Assembly (NCBI GenBank): GCA_022494885.1
Contig: JAGVSM010003598.1
Location: 119,314 to 183,313, forward strand
Reading direction: 5' to 3'
DNA: 64,000 nucleotides
Source of the DNA: Micrasema longulum
Taxonomy: Eukaryota > Arthropoda > Insecta > Trichoptera > Brachycentridae
The notes beneath the pieces were generated by a model. That model worked only from the letters and a program-made list of their open reading frames with translations, did not search any database and was not told where the DNA came from. The position numbers and the translations under genes were made by a program. Position 1 is the first letter of the stretch, and each line of letters starts with the position of its first letter. This document shows, piece by piece, positions 22,295 through 32,437 of this stretch.

Positions 22295-23500
22295 TATAAA
22301 TTTGTAACATAAACAAAAGAAAGTGTAGGGAGTTAAAAGATTAGTTCAATTGTATCTACCATCAGCGTACTTTTAATACTTCATTTCCTATTCATGATAA
22401 AATTTGATCAAAAGTAAAATTGTGTTGAAGGTCAATAAACAATTACCAAAATAACAATTTGGGACATTTTTTCCTTAAGTAATCAAAAACAACAATAAAG
22501 ATCGCAAAAGAGTAGACACTCGGGGACTTAAATTTTTGAACAATGAACGATGAAAAAGGGCGGAATGAATAGACTTCGTTTCGAAGAAAATTACCAATGG
22601 CCAATAAATAAGCCTCAGGAATCGACACAAAAGATTTGATACATTGTTGTGGATGTGTATACAGCGATGACGTAACAAAGGAATTTAATCACGATTGCGT
22701 AATAAATCAAACCAGTCAAGTGGCCTGTAGTTTCTAGGTGTTGTCTAAGGGATAATTGCTCTGCAAGAGTAGGAGGTTATTGGCCGGGAAATGCTTTCCA
22801 TCGCCAATGGATGTATCTACTTAATTATCTTTGCCCAATAATGCCGCATCATCTTAACAAACATAACACGTTATATTATAACGCAGAAAGCTCAGATTTA
22901 TTTATCTATTTGGATCATTTATCAAAGTCACGATTTGAGTGAAGGAAATAAGTTACACATTGAACGTGCTCAATAACCCGGCAGTATGCTTGCTACGGAT
23001 ATAGGTCAAACTGAAGGCTCGATCCATGGCCATTCGATGATTTAACTTAAACCCTTCGGCTTCATTTAAATATGGCTAATACTTCGCCAACAGGAGTACA
23101 GTGCTTGAAAATATTTTCCAATGGAGGCGGTAGATAATAATTTAATGCCCGTTCATATAACTTCAACGAGATTTAAAAGAGATTATGTTATATAGATACT
23201 TAATAAAAAAAAAAAAAATTTAAAAAGAACATCAATCATGTTTTTAAATGAAAAAAGGTTTGGGTTTGGTTAGAATAAAGTATTAAACATTTTGTTTTGT
23301 TTGTGTTTTTGTACCTAAACAAGCCTTCACGATTTTTTTAAATTTAATATTTTTTCCAGTAGATTTATATACGCCGCGACGATTAAAAATAAGACCATAA
23401 AATTTTGTTTACATAAATATATAACAAATATAATAAATATATTTTTTTATATTTGATATATGATATTGTAATATTTCATGTAAGGAAACTGAATTATGTA
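22295..23500. other. No gene recognised
   Basis: Mostly AT-rich sequence. Overlapping open frames on the minus strand at 22443-22678 look like chance. 22720-23160 is slightly GC-richer but shows no frame or shared repeat. Confidence 0.45.
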
Positions 23501-23504
23501 TTAT

Positions 23505-24010
23505 ATTGTATGTAAAAAACTGGCAAATTCTGTGTTGACTTACGGTCTAATTGGCTGGGGCTTGCACAAAAACCGCCCTTGAACCAGTAGCAATTGCACA
23601 GAAATCTTTAATCCGGGTAATTAAAAAAGGAACATTTCTTTATCCAAGTGACTTGCTCTTCAAAGAATTCAGAGTACTGTATATTATTCAATAATTTATA
23701 TTGAGAACGGTAGTGGAAACACACATAAATAGAGACATTCACCCAAGCGTCAACCACAACCATAATACAAGATACTCTAATAGGGATCTGATACTAAGAA
23801 AGGGGTCAAGACTGTTCTAGCATCGAGACGACACTATTACGCAGGCAAAAAGGTCAAAAACATTTTGCCAGAATCGTGGAAAGACGGGAGTGTTGTCAAG
23901 TTGCGGAAGGTGTTAACCTCGCTATTTCATCTCATTGGTCGTAGGGAGTCAGAAAGGTTGATGCATACCGTGGATTGGAGAACCTTACTGGATGTCGAAA
24001 ATAAAATATA
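23505..24010 (+). pseudogene. Non-LTR retrotransposon reverse transcriptase, C-terminal remnant
   Basis: One frame gives KLANSVLTYGLIGWG. After a +1 shift near 23565 it gives ALEPVAIAQKSLIRVIKKG and LLFKEFRVLY, and further on KVKNILPESWKDGS. The S-x-L-x-YG-x-x-x-WG motif followed by L-x-x-x-x-x-Q-x-x-L-x-R and a final N-x-LP-x-x-W is the usual connection/C-terminal region of jockey- and CR1-like reverse transcriptases. The catalytic domain is missing (5' truncation) and there are frameshifts and stops. AT-rich sequence and a (TG/TA) microsatellite follow. Confidence 0.7.
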
Positions 24011-24084
24011 AAAATAATTAATAATTTAAAAAAATATATATACATATGGCAATCATGAAGTTTCGCATTATAAATAAATTGTCT

Positions 24085-24205
24085 ATGTTTTATGAATGTA
24101 TGTATGTGTATGCGCATGGGTGTATGTACGTGTGTGTGTATGTAGATGTGTTTATATGTGTGTATATATATATGTGTATATATGTGTATGTGTGTATGTA
24201 TATGT
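24085..24205 (+). repeat. TG/TA-rich microsatellite
   Basis: Irregular TGTA, TGTG and TATA repeats over about 120 bases. It produces spurious open frames on both strands (Y/V/C-rich on plus, H/I/T-rich on minus), which are not genes. Confidence 0.9.
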
Positions 24206-24534
24206 ATCAAAATGTGTTTACGAGTAAGTTTACATTTTATTAGTCTGTGCTCTCTATTACTTTGTTAACTATTATCATATATTAGAATGTAATTGCCCAG
24301 CTTGAAACGGGGTATCTACCATTGTTTTCTAGGCAAAGTAAACGTAAAATTGTATTTTTTATAAAAGATGTAAATAAAAAAATCAAAAATTAAAATGCAA
24401 AAAACAAGCATTAAACACCAGCCTCGTGTCTTTTAAGCACCTCCAACTCACGAAGAAAAATCCTGCATATTAACGGTTAACTTTTTTTTCTTTACAAGTA
24501 CCTCTATTTTCTTGTCTTGGAAGGCCGTCTACGA

Positions 24535-24625
24535 CAAATTATCGGGTGTATTTGGCGGAACTTAGGGCCGCGAGATTGACGTGAGAAGAGACGAGAGTAC
24601 TGGTTAGCGATAGTCTAGAGCCGTC
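24535..24625 (+). repeat. Dispersed repeat family H, copy 2
   Basis: GGCGGAACTTAGGGCCGCG, then ATTGACGTGAGAAGAGACGA and TACTGGTTAGCGATAG match 9865-9965 and the minus strand of 53140-53290. Confidence 0.45.
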
Positions 24626-24763
24626 TGGTTATTTCCATATGCTCCACTTAGAAGTGGACGTGGAAAAAAAGAAGAAAAGATGTGTATTAATAGAATATAA
24701 TATTAGCAATATAAAGGATCATACCAAAAATGTAAAAAAAAAATTTTAAAACCTTTTTTTTTG

Positions 24764-25050
24764 CTAAGAGGGAAAACATTTTAAGATGGTTGTGTGGAAG
24801 TCTAAGCAGTAACGGGGCCTATGAGCTGTCATTGGCTGGTTAAAGTGGCTATTTTATAAACTGTGTAACATTCACCATTCTGCCTATGTTTAAACATCCA
24901 CATTTCCTCAACTTGTCTATCTGTTGGCTTTTGTGAAGTAAAAGAGCCGAAACCTTCATCATGTGGGTGAGGTTCATCCGGCTGAACCAATTTGCCTACT
25001 AGGCAACTCCTGACAACAATTTTTAAATTTGTATACTTCTTCTTTTACAA
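24764..25050 (+). repeat. Foldback-like repeat family F, one complete arm
   Basis: Runs from GAGGGAAAACATTTT through GTCATTGGCTGGTTAAAGTGG, CACCATTCTGCCTATG, CATCCGGCTGAACCAA and GCCTACTAGGCAACTCC. It ends just before a long T run that borders the jockey-like element to its right. The 58860-59090 segment is the same sequence inverted. Confidence 0.7.
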
Positions 25051-25074
25051 GTTAGTTTTTTTTTTTTTTTTTTT

Positions 25075-26235
25075 GTAGTTGCAAATTATTTGAACCTTGC
25101 TTTTGTTATGTGCAAGGTTTTATCGAATTTTATCTTTAGGTTATATTCCGTTGACTTTAACATTTTTCACCGTAGGTATGGTGAATGGTGTAAACTGAAT
25201 GATATGCACCTTAATGTTAAAAAATGCTATCAAATAACGTTTACAAGAAAAAGAACTCAAAACTGTTTTACTTATAGCATTAATAATATTGACCTCAACT
25301 CAGTAAGCACAATCCGAGATCTTGAAATCACATTTGACTCACGTTTAACTTTTTCCAATCATTTCAATATTGTTAAAGAGAAATCTTTACAAATGCTGGG
25401 CTTCATACACAGAATATCCAAGCCATTTAGAAATGCAGCATCAATAATTTGTTTGTATAATTCTCTTGTACGTAGCAAGTTGGAATTTGGAAGTATTGTT
25501 TGGTCACCTCATTGCGTGATTTATAAAAATATAATTGAAACTGTACAGAAAAAATTTCTTCGTTCTTTGTCGTTTAAGTGTAACATGGGCAGAATACTTC
25601 AATGTTATGAAGAGCGCTTGGAGTATTTTAAAATTGAAAAGTTAGAAACTAGGAGACAAATTATAGATATGATGTACTTTTATAATATAATTCACAATAA
25701 TGTTGATTCAGTGTTTTGTGTTCAAAGTGTGTCATTGTACGTTCCCCGTAGGCGCCTTAGATCACCTAATACATTTTACCTTCCAATTTTTACAAACAAT
25801 ATGGCACATTTTAACCCTCTTGCAAGTATGTTAAGACTCTATAACAAAATGGAAAAAAAAGTTAACATTGACATTTATCATGATAGAGCAAATGGTTATA
25901 AAAAAAAAATTACTATGTATCTTAAATCAAATGCCTAATCCTTAGTTTTGTGTATGTAAATTAATTTTAGTCTTTTTTTATTATATCTTATATGTTTTTA
26001 ATTTCTCTTTTCTTTTCTTTAAAAAAAAAAAAAATCTTTCTTTATTTTTACATTTCACTAAACTTAATCTTTACCATTACTTAAATTGAATTTACACTCT
26101 TATTTTATATAATTTATGAAAGATGTTGAAGTTCTATAATTGAGAATATATGTTAAGAACGTTAGTTATGCTCACTTAAAAAATGTATGTATTGTATGTA
26201 TTCTTGTTGAACTTCCAAATAAATTTTTAAAAAAA
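25075..26235 (+). mobile_element. Jockey-like non-LTR retrotransposon, 5'-truncated
   Basis: The unit consists of a reverse-transcriptase C-terminal open frame (see the coding entry), an AT-rich 3' untranslated region, and an end CCAAATAAATTTTTAAAAAAAA, a polyadenylation-like signal and A tail. A long T run at about 25051-25074 lies directly on its left edge, as is sometimes seen when 5' truncation joins into an A/T-rich target. Confidence 0.75.
25090..25938 (+). pseudogene. Jockey-like reverse transcriptase, C-terminal 280 residues, open
   Basis: The 282-codon frame is uninterrupted. Recognisable from about residue 28 on: WCKLNDMHLNVKKC (thumb region), L-x-I-x-FDSRLTF, the LYNSLVRSKLEFGSIVWSPH block, Q-KKFLRSL, and VPRRRLRS near residue 220. 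This order is characteristic of jockey and related arthropod elements. The fingers and palm with the catalytic FADD box are missing, so the product could not be a polymerase. Upstream codons to 25090 do not align convincingly with the family. It is less decayed than most other fragments here and so probably younger. Confidence 0.85.
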
Positions 26236-26384
26236 AGGTAACAATACTAAAAATAAAGCAGAGTCAGAATAAACAAAATAACTCTAGAAATATTACATTA
26301 ATAGATTAAAAAAAATCGCAAAAGTTTGACACAAAAAAAAACATAAGGAGCTAGATACCACCATTAAATTAATCAACAATGTTT

Positions 26385-26855
26385 AACCATTGTTTTTAGT
26401 GCTTATTCAAAGAAAAGGTGATTAAATTGTACGTTTTAGTATAACAAGTATATTTGGGTGGCCAAAGTAACCACTTTGTGAGCTTATCATTATTTGGTTC
26501 AGAGCTTCTTATAGCTTATGCTGTAAAACAGTCATCTGTCAAAGGGGAGCAATGTTTTTTTTATTGCATTCATTGTATAAACTGTGAATTCGCATTGAAA
26601 AGTGGATCCAAAAAAACTTATCACAAGAAAATATTTTTCTTCAAAAAGTACCTAAATTAACATTTAAAATTGACAGGCGGACGACTAGGAATGGTTGCGC
26701 GGTCGACCGGTTGACATCGGTCAACGCTTTGGCCACCTATGACCAATAAGAAGCTATAAAACTAACACCATAAATAGGCTAACCCTAAGCTTAGTTATTA
26801 TTTTCAGAACACAACGGGATAAAAAATACAGTTCTGTTCAATGTAAAATTAATTT
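26385..26855 (+). repeat. Long dispersed repeat family E, copy 1
   Basis: About 460 bases that recur at 29390-29860 with high identity by eye, including TTGGGTGGCCAAAGTAACC, TTGGTTCAGAGCTTCTTATAG, CAGGCGGACGACTAGG and TTAGTTATTATTTTCAG. An internal inverted repeat GGTGGCCAAAG (26457-26467) / CTTTGGCCACC (26727-26737) is perfect. It ends with the GGATAAAAAATACAGTTCTG segment shared with the module in front of SINE family C. No coding frame is conserved between copies. Confidence 0.85.
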
Positions 26856-26865
26856 AATGTAATCA

Positions 26866-27060
26866 ACAATGGTTTGAGTGTGTCCAAATGTTTGTAGAAA
26901 GGTTGAATTTCCTCCCCAGGGAGTTATTTAGATCTAAATTTGATGCAACAAAGAAGGAAATTTTTTCAAAACGGAAGTATGGAAGTCTAGGCATTTACAG
27001 GGCTAATGACCTGTCATTGGCTGGTTTAAGTGGACTCTTCACATACTGTTGATTGAAAAT
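26866..27060 (+). repeat. Repeat family F, head joined directly to arm
   Basis: TTTGAGTGTGTCCAAATGTTTG and TTTCCTCCCCAGGGAGTTATTTAGATC lead straight into GAAGTATGGAAGTCTAGGC and TCATTGGCTGGTTTAAGTGG. In this copy the arm is in direct orientation after the head, unlike 58678-59100 where it is inverted. Confidence 0.65.
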
Positions 27061-27064
27061 TTGT

Positions 27065-28040
27065 TTTGAAAAAATATTTTTTGTGGTTATAAAAGTTTGT
27101 TTATTCGTATGTATCTCTGATCCAATGTTAAATAAACCTTACACTTCAAAATAATGATTTTAATTATTACTTTGAATCGTTCAGACCACTTCAATAGATC
27201 CTCCTTTGAAGTACCCATAGCAATCATTATCGCGCGAACAGAAATCGAGTGCGAACGTCGTTATATTCAAAACCACAAATTGTCCTATTTACATCTCGTA
27301 TTCCCGTTTTCTGGTTAGAGTAAGGTCCCTAATCAAAATGAAAATACGAAATGGAGGTCATCAATTTGGGTTTTCAAGCTATCATTATGTCCACGTTTAC
27401 TGCACGAGATTACTATTGCACTCTCCCATTAATTACACAATCAACGCATTAATAGTTAATGAACGAGACGAGGAAATCGAATAATAACAGGTGTTTGACG
27501 CCATTTGCAACCTTCAATCACGTTTGATTTGTCCAATGACTCGAAATAATTGATTTATTCACTTGTTTGAAGGCTTTTTAGCTTACTATTTTGAAAATCT
27601 GTTTAACTAGGAACACGATTATTCTCGTAATTAGTAATTTTATGTGATTAATACAACTGTAGAGATCCGTGCATAATCTTAGGCTGATATAAACATTATC
27701 GACAACATCAGGAAAAGAGTTCTGCGTTGGTTTAGAAATATAAAGCGGATCTATGGCGGAAAAACGTCTAAAAATATTTACCACTTTTCTCACTGCCTAC
27801 CCGTACTGGAAAACATTTTTTTATCTACCAACAGCAAAATTATAAATGAAATTACACTTTCGAAATAAATTAATACGATATTCTATCTAATCTAAAATAA
27901 GTGAATATAATGATACGATAAATGATTTTTTTGAAGCTGTTAAGGAAATAAAAAAGGTAGGCATAAATGCAGTGTGGTAAGTGCGTGATACTGCCTCATT
28001 TCAAATTCGGGTCTATTTAATGTTAAAAAGAGCGGGTATA
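27065..28040. other. No gene recognised
   Basis: 27190-27540 is somewhat GC-richer and apparently single-copy. No domain was recognised in the short frames. Confidence 0.45.
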
Positions 28041-28049
28041 CTATTTTTA

Positions 28050-28879
28050 TTAAAACTTTTGATGATTTTCCTACTCTCCAGGTGGATATAATAAACGTAT
28101 CTGAATGGAGTAGACAAAATAAATTATTGTTCAATATTTCAAAATGCTCAGTTATGTCTTTCACCAGGGCCCACAAAACGCTTTTTTTCCGCTATGGAAT
28201 GAATGAACAGAATCTCATGCGGACTTCGAAGGTTAAAGATCTAGGCATCGCTTTTGTGAGTTCCCTGACATTTTATGATCAGATTAAAACAGTTTGTAGT
28301 AGTTCCTTGAAGGATTCGTTTTGCCTACTGCCAGGGTTTTTGGTAATACACGAGTACTGAGAATACTTTAAAACTCGTTGGTGCGAAGTAGACTCAAGAG
28401 TGGCTTGATGATTTGGGGACCGTATGAGTTGAAGTACTCTCTTATGGTGGAGAGGGTTCAAAAAAAATTTCTTCAGTTTCGATACATATTATTCATAGCT
28501 TTATCTCACTAAGTTCCTCGAGGGTATGCTCGGTTACAGCAGTTTGAAGACCAGAAGGAATGTGTATTAAACTACTAACTTCTTTCGATTGTTGCCCTGT
28601 ATTATTGACAATCCTGAAAGTATGCGGAGCATTAGCTTTTATGTTCCGGATAATTACCTTAGACAGCGTCAGCGTAGACTGTTTCACATTCCAATATACA
28701 GAACCAACCCTCCAATGGTTATGCCGGTTGGAAGGACAATCTCTTTGTTGAACAATATTACTTTGGACATATACATTTTTCACGTCTCTGAAGAAGTTTT
28801 TCGTCACAAGATTTTCTCAATTTTTAACATATTATTCTCTGGATATATATACCCATGTGTTATTTTTATACGTACCTAA
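28050..28879 (+). pseudogene. Jockey-like reverse transcriptase C-terminal remnant, multiply broken
   Basis: The first open segment (to about 28360) reads EWSRQNKLLFNISKCSVMSF and KVKDLGIAF.SSLTF, the thumb and L-G-[VI]-x-F-D-x-x-LTF motifs. A second segment after frameshifts and stops reads VERVQKKFLQF around 28450. A third (28620-28820) has SFYVPDNYLRQRQRRLFHIP, the usual VP-x-x-x-LR motif. An AATAAATAAA-type tail lies near 28955-28965. The 5' part including the catalytic palm is missing. Confidence 0.8.
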
Positions 28880-28989
28880 TTTTACGTTATTATTTTAGTT
28901 ATTTCCATATGTATAAATATGGATATTTAATTTTGTAATGTACATATATATGAATAAATAAAATTGAAATTGCTATTATTTCTAATAGA

Positions 28990-29290
28990 AAATATTTATA
29001 AAGTTTATATTTGAAGCACTAACTTTGTGGTTATTTTTTAATTTTTTTATTATTTATTTATTTAGTTCTATGTAACATAGGCTAATATATATTTACAACA
29101 TAATATTTACATCTATACTTATTCTAACATAATTTATCACTATTATACACTTAGTATCCTAATTTATAATATTATCTGTTTCATATGTACATTTTCATTA
29201 ATTATATTCACTATTTACACTATATACTACCTTATATTTTTCACATATATACTTTTTACATTTAATTTTAAATATATTTACATTATAATA
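28990..29290. other. AT-rich low-complexity sequence
   Basis: T-rich at its left and resembling parts of 18120-18310 and 30000-30130. It may be the inverted 3' tail of a retroelement, but no coding part is attached. Confidence 0.35.
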
Positions 29291-29376
29291 ACATAAATAA
29301 AACAACTATGTTTTTAACCACTAATTTAAATTAGTGGTTAAAAAGTAGTGGTTAAAAACGTTGTTTTATTTATTTT
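29291..29376. repeat. Nested palindrome
   Basis: 29311-29344 is a perfect 34-bp palindrome with half-site TTTTTAACCACTAATTT. A wider pairing exists between ATAAATAAAACAAC...GTTTTTAACCACTA on the left and TAGTGGTTAAAAACGTTGTTTTATTTAT (about 29346-29373) on the right. It could form a cruciform or be the centre of a head-to-head terminal repeat. Confidence 0.85.
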
Positions 29377-29389
29377 ATTTATAGAAAAT

Positions 29390-29860
29390 ATTTCAATGAA
29401 TAGGTGATTAAATTGTTGGTTTTAGTAAAATAAATACATTTGGGTGGCCAAAGTAACCACTTTGTGAGCTTATCATTATTTGGTTCAGAGCTTCTTATAG
29501 CTTATGCTGTCAAATAGTCATCTGTCAAACGGGAACAATGTTTTTTTATATTGCATTTATTGTATAAAATATGAATTCGCATTGTACAGTGGATCCAAAA
29601 AAAAAAGGTTTTTATTTTTCTACAAATATTTTTCTTCAAAAAGTACCTAAATTCCTACATAAAATTGACAGGCGGACGACTAGGAATGGCTACGCGATCG
29701 ACCGGTTGACATCGGTCGACGCTTTGGCCACCCACGACCTATAAGAAGCTCTAAAACTTACACCATAAATAATATGCTTACCCTTAGCTTAGTTATTATT
29801 TTCAGATCATAGCGGAATGAAAAATACAGTTCTGTCCAATGTAAAACTAATAGGATCAGA
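29390..29860 (+). repeat. Long dispersed repeat family E, copy 2
   Basis: Same unit as 26385-26855, with the perfect internal inverted repeat GGTGGCCAAAG (29443-29453) / CTTTGGCCACC (29722-29732). Next to it is a second hairpin, GCGATCGACCG...CGGTCGACGC. It begins right after the nested palindrome. Confidence 0.85.
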
Positions 29861-29869
29861 ATGTTTTTT

Positions 29870-30450
29870 TTAATTGATAGGTACTTTCGGCTTAAAAATA
29901 TTGAAACGGGATTCCAATGGAGATTAATTCGCTTGGCGTACTAGTTAATGCGATCGATTTTCGATGAAAAACTTATGGGTGGTTTTTCAATACTAAACTT
30001 TTTTTTTTATTTATTCATAAAAAAATATGGTATGTTATATTACAATTAAAAAAATTAAATATAAATTTAAAACATCTATTTATATTAACGGTTTCCATTC
30101 TCGTAGAAGAAAAAAACATAGTGTGGACATATAGGGGAGTACGTGTTACAATTTTGGGTTTATTTTTAATTTGTAAATATTAACAGTATAAAATATAAAT
30201 CACGAAAAAATATACGGTATTTCCTATAAGTGCTACACAAAAAATTATTATAAATATATATATTTTTTAATATTACAATTTAGGACTTTTTTATTATTTT
30301 ATTTTGGCAAGTGTGATAATTATTTTATACAGAACGAGCTGAACGCAATGCTCTGGTATTGCTAGTTTTAAGGACATACTCGTATATTCATATTGAATGA
30401 ACACAATCAAAAGATTGATATTAATTTTTGTATTTAGTTAAAATTAGATA
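29870..30450. other. AT-rich sequence, one dispersed AT-rich repeat
   Basis: 30000-30130 resembles 18120-18310 (T run, AATATGG/ACAATATTACAA-like blocks, ATATTAACGGTTTCC). No gene was recognised. Confidence 0.4.
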
Positions 30451-30451
30451 T

Positions 30452-30897
30452 GTATATGTGGGGTCCATAGTCCATAGTCGATGACACACACGTGTTAAAT
30501 GAGTTCACCTAAAATAGACTAATGACCGACGATGCAATGTCACCATTTTATATCGAATCTAATACATTCGTAAAATGCAACTCTGAGTATTTCACACGAA
30601 ATCGGAGGGCATCGTTCTACAGTACATTCACATCGTCCCTACCATGAAGAAATGAACTACTAAGGAACGTCGTCTATAAAAAGACCAGAGGACGTAGCCA
30701 ACGTCAGTCAGCTTGTTCAATTAGCCCAACAAGATCAGTGCAGTTCACTCAGCTCCAGCATGTAGTTCAAGTGCAGTTACTTCTTCTTATCATCGCCGCT
30801 ACGCTCGTGCTACACAACCAAGCGCTGTATCTTATTCGCCATGTAATAAATACGCATTAAACAGCAACGTCGTGTCTTCTCTGTCAATCTCTAACAG
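30452..30897 (+). other. LTR-like promoter/polyadenylation block, possible solo LTR
   Basis: About 445 bases beginning TGTATATGTGG and ending CTCTAACA would fit a TG...CA long terminal repeat. A consensus TATAAAAAG (30675-30683), an initiator TCAGT placed about 30 bases downstream, and AATAAA (30845-30850) followed by GT-rich sequence give the U3-R-U5 order. No convincing target-site duplication or second copy was found. A host promoter for an unannotated short transcript is the alternative. Confidence 0.4.
30675..30708 (+). promoter_or_regulatory. Core promoter: TATA box plus arthropod initiator
   Basis: TATAAAAAG at 30675-30683 and TCAGT at 30704-30708. The A of the initiator lies 31 bases from the first T of the TATA box, the canonical spacing in insects. 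It sits inside the LTR-like block. Confidence 0.5.
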
Positions 30898-30949
30898 GGG
30901 TAGAAACTCCAACCAAACCCTCAAGTAGTTAATCTTACATATATATACA

Positions 30950-31450
30950 TGATTATTTTTGTGTTTTAGATTACATAAATTGTGAGGATATGCAATCACA
31001 GGGAATTTGAAGAAATAGATGTTTGAACAGCGTTTTCTTGTCACTGTCTTGAACCTGCCTCCCCGATGCTATGCAAAAAAGACGACTGCATTTCGAACCA
31101 TTTTTGCCTAACTAAAATAGACAAAATCGGCGGTTTGCGGACCTATTTTCCGCACCTCAAAACTGAACCGATTTTGTTATTTTTTTAAAACCGTGTATCA
31201 GAATGTAATTTTTTGTATTGGTGCGTTTTGTGTTTTTTAAAAAAATATTATCATATTCGTGTACCGTGCGCTTGAAACCTGTAGATAAAACTGGACGTTT
31301 TTATGGGTTTTCGGATGGTTCTAGATATAAATATACCAATGACAAAGCTCATCATTTTGCTAAAAACCGCACGTAAATCGATCCAGTAATTATGTAGTCT
31401 ATCGCGGATAAACATACAAACATTGCTTTTTATATACCTATAAACAGATG
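30950..31450 (+). repeat. Dispersed repeat family J, most complete copy
   Basis: Ordered blocks: TGTTTTAGATTACATAAATT, TTTTCTTGTCACTGTCTTG, GCCTAACTAAAATAGACAAA, TTTTCCGCACC, ATTGGTGCGTTTTGTG, GTAGATAAAACTGG and TAGTCTATCGCGGATAAACAT. All recur at 11420-11830, 32140-32304, 34118-34480 or 35750-35930. No conserved open frame was found. Because this copy is uninterrupted, it defines the empty site for the insertion at 32305-34117. Confidence 0.6.
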
Positions 31451-31479
31451 AACACAATCGAAAGTTTGATATCAATGTA

Positions 31480-32125
31480 TCAATATATTGTTTTCAATGT
31501 TTAAAATATATATTTAAGAACCAACATTTATTTACAAATAATTCAAATAGATCAAGTCAAAGAAGGAATCGTGTGTTAGAAATACCACATTGTAAAACGA
31601 GGCTCGCACAAAGACATGAATATTTTATAGGCCCTAAAATTTTTAATTCTTTTTTTAGTGATAATATTTCATTGATTCCAAACTTTAAAAGTTTTCCTTC
31701 TTTTAAAAACATGCACTATCCTGGATTCAAAATAAAAATATGAACTCTTTTTTTCTATGATTTATTTTGTTGCCCTTTAATAATAAGGAATATTTTTGTG
31801 TTTTTTTTTAATATTTTTTATTTCCTTTTTTAATATCTGTAAAAAAAACATATTATCTTTTACAGAATACTTTATTTTTTCTTTCGTATGTTATACAAAA
31901 ATATTATAACTGTCCATTGTTTATTATAGGAGCAGAAATTCATTAACATTTTCTTGTATACCCACGAACAGGCCATGCCTTTGTGGGATTTTGCTAACTA
32001 TTTCTCTATTAATATGTATTTCGTTAATATGTAATTATGCTTTATTTTTTAAAACTGTGTTTTATTATTATGTTTATTGTAAGAAAACAAAAAAAAAAAT
32101 TTTAAAAAAAATTAAAAAAGATTAA
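31480..32125 (+). mobile_element. Non-LTR retrotransposon family Y, 3' end, copy 1
   Basis: The C-terminal coding part (31483-31743) is followed by a 3' untranslated region with GGCCATGCCTTTGTGGGATT and an A-rich end at about 32080-32125. It is colinear with 62990-63540 through both coding and untranslated parts. A conserved hairpin at 31962-31986 is identical in both copies. Confidence 0.8.
31483..31743 (+). pseudogene. C-terminal fragment of a family Y reverse transcriptase
   Basis: It has no internal stop from 31483 to the TGA at 31741. The translation includes SSQRRNRVLEIPHCKTRLAQ and ends in HYPGFKIKI. The motif R-RN-x-x-LEIP-x-x-KT-x-x-A-RH-x-YF-x-x-PK-x-FN is a common C-terminal pattern of jockey-like and related polyproteins. 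It lacks the catalytic domain and a start codon, so it is the last 85 or so codons of a 5'-truncated copy. Confidence 0.7.
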
Positions 32126-32139
32126 ATTTAGTTCAAATT

Positions 32140-32304
32140 AAATATGTACAATACACATTTTTATTTTTGTGTTTCGAATTACATAAGTTTTTGATGAATT
32201 GGTATTTGGAAATTGTTTTTTTGTCACTGTTTTGCAGATGTTTCCCCAATAATGTGTGAAAAAGACAACAGCATGTCCGACCTTTTATGCCTAACTAAAA
32301 TAGA
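32140..32304 (+). repeat. Family J, left half, interrupted by insertion
   Basis: Matches the left half of the family J copy at 30950: TTGTGTTTCGAATTACATAA, TTTTGTCACTGTTTTGCAG and TGCCTAACTAAAATAGA. It stops at AAAATAGA (32297-32304). The right half resumes at 34118 with the same eight bases. Confidence 0.65.
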
Positions 32305-32348
32305 TAACTTAATGTTATTAAATATTTGTATTTAATCACTTACCGACT

Positions 32349-32400
32349 TGTCTATGTCTACCGGTTTCGAGACGCACCCGTCTTTCGTCACACTAACAAT
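32349..32400 (-). ncRNA. Hammerhead-ribozyme-like motif, one core base lost
   Basis: The minus strand keeps TGACGA (32390-32385), a 5-bp stem II AGACG-GGTG-CGTCT, GAAA, palindromic ACCGGT (32365-32360), A and GACATAG. The first C of CTGAnGA and the adjacent stem I base are missing compared with the other copies. Confidence 0.55.
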
Positions 32401-32437
32401 GTCTCCGAATTTGTAAATCACCTAATCAATTAATAAT

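Noticed and set aside
23932..24243. Open frames on both strands, His/Ile/Thr-rich and Tyr/Val/Cys-rich
   Set aside because: Translation of the TG/TA microsatellite.
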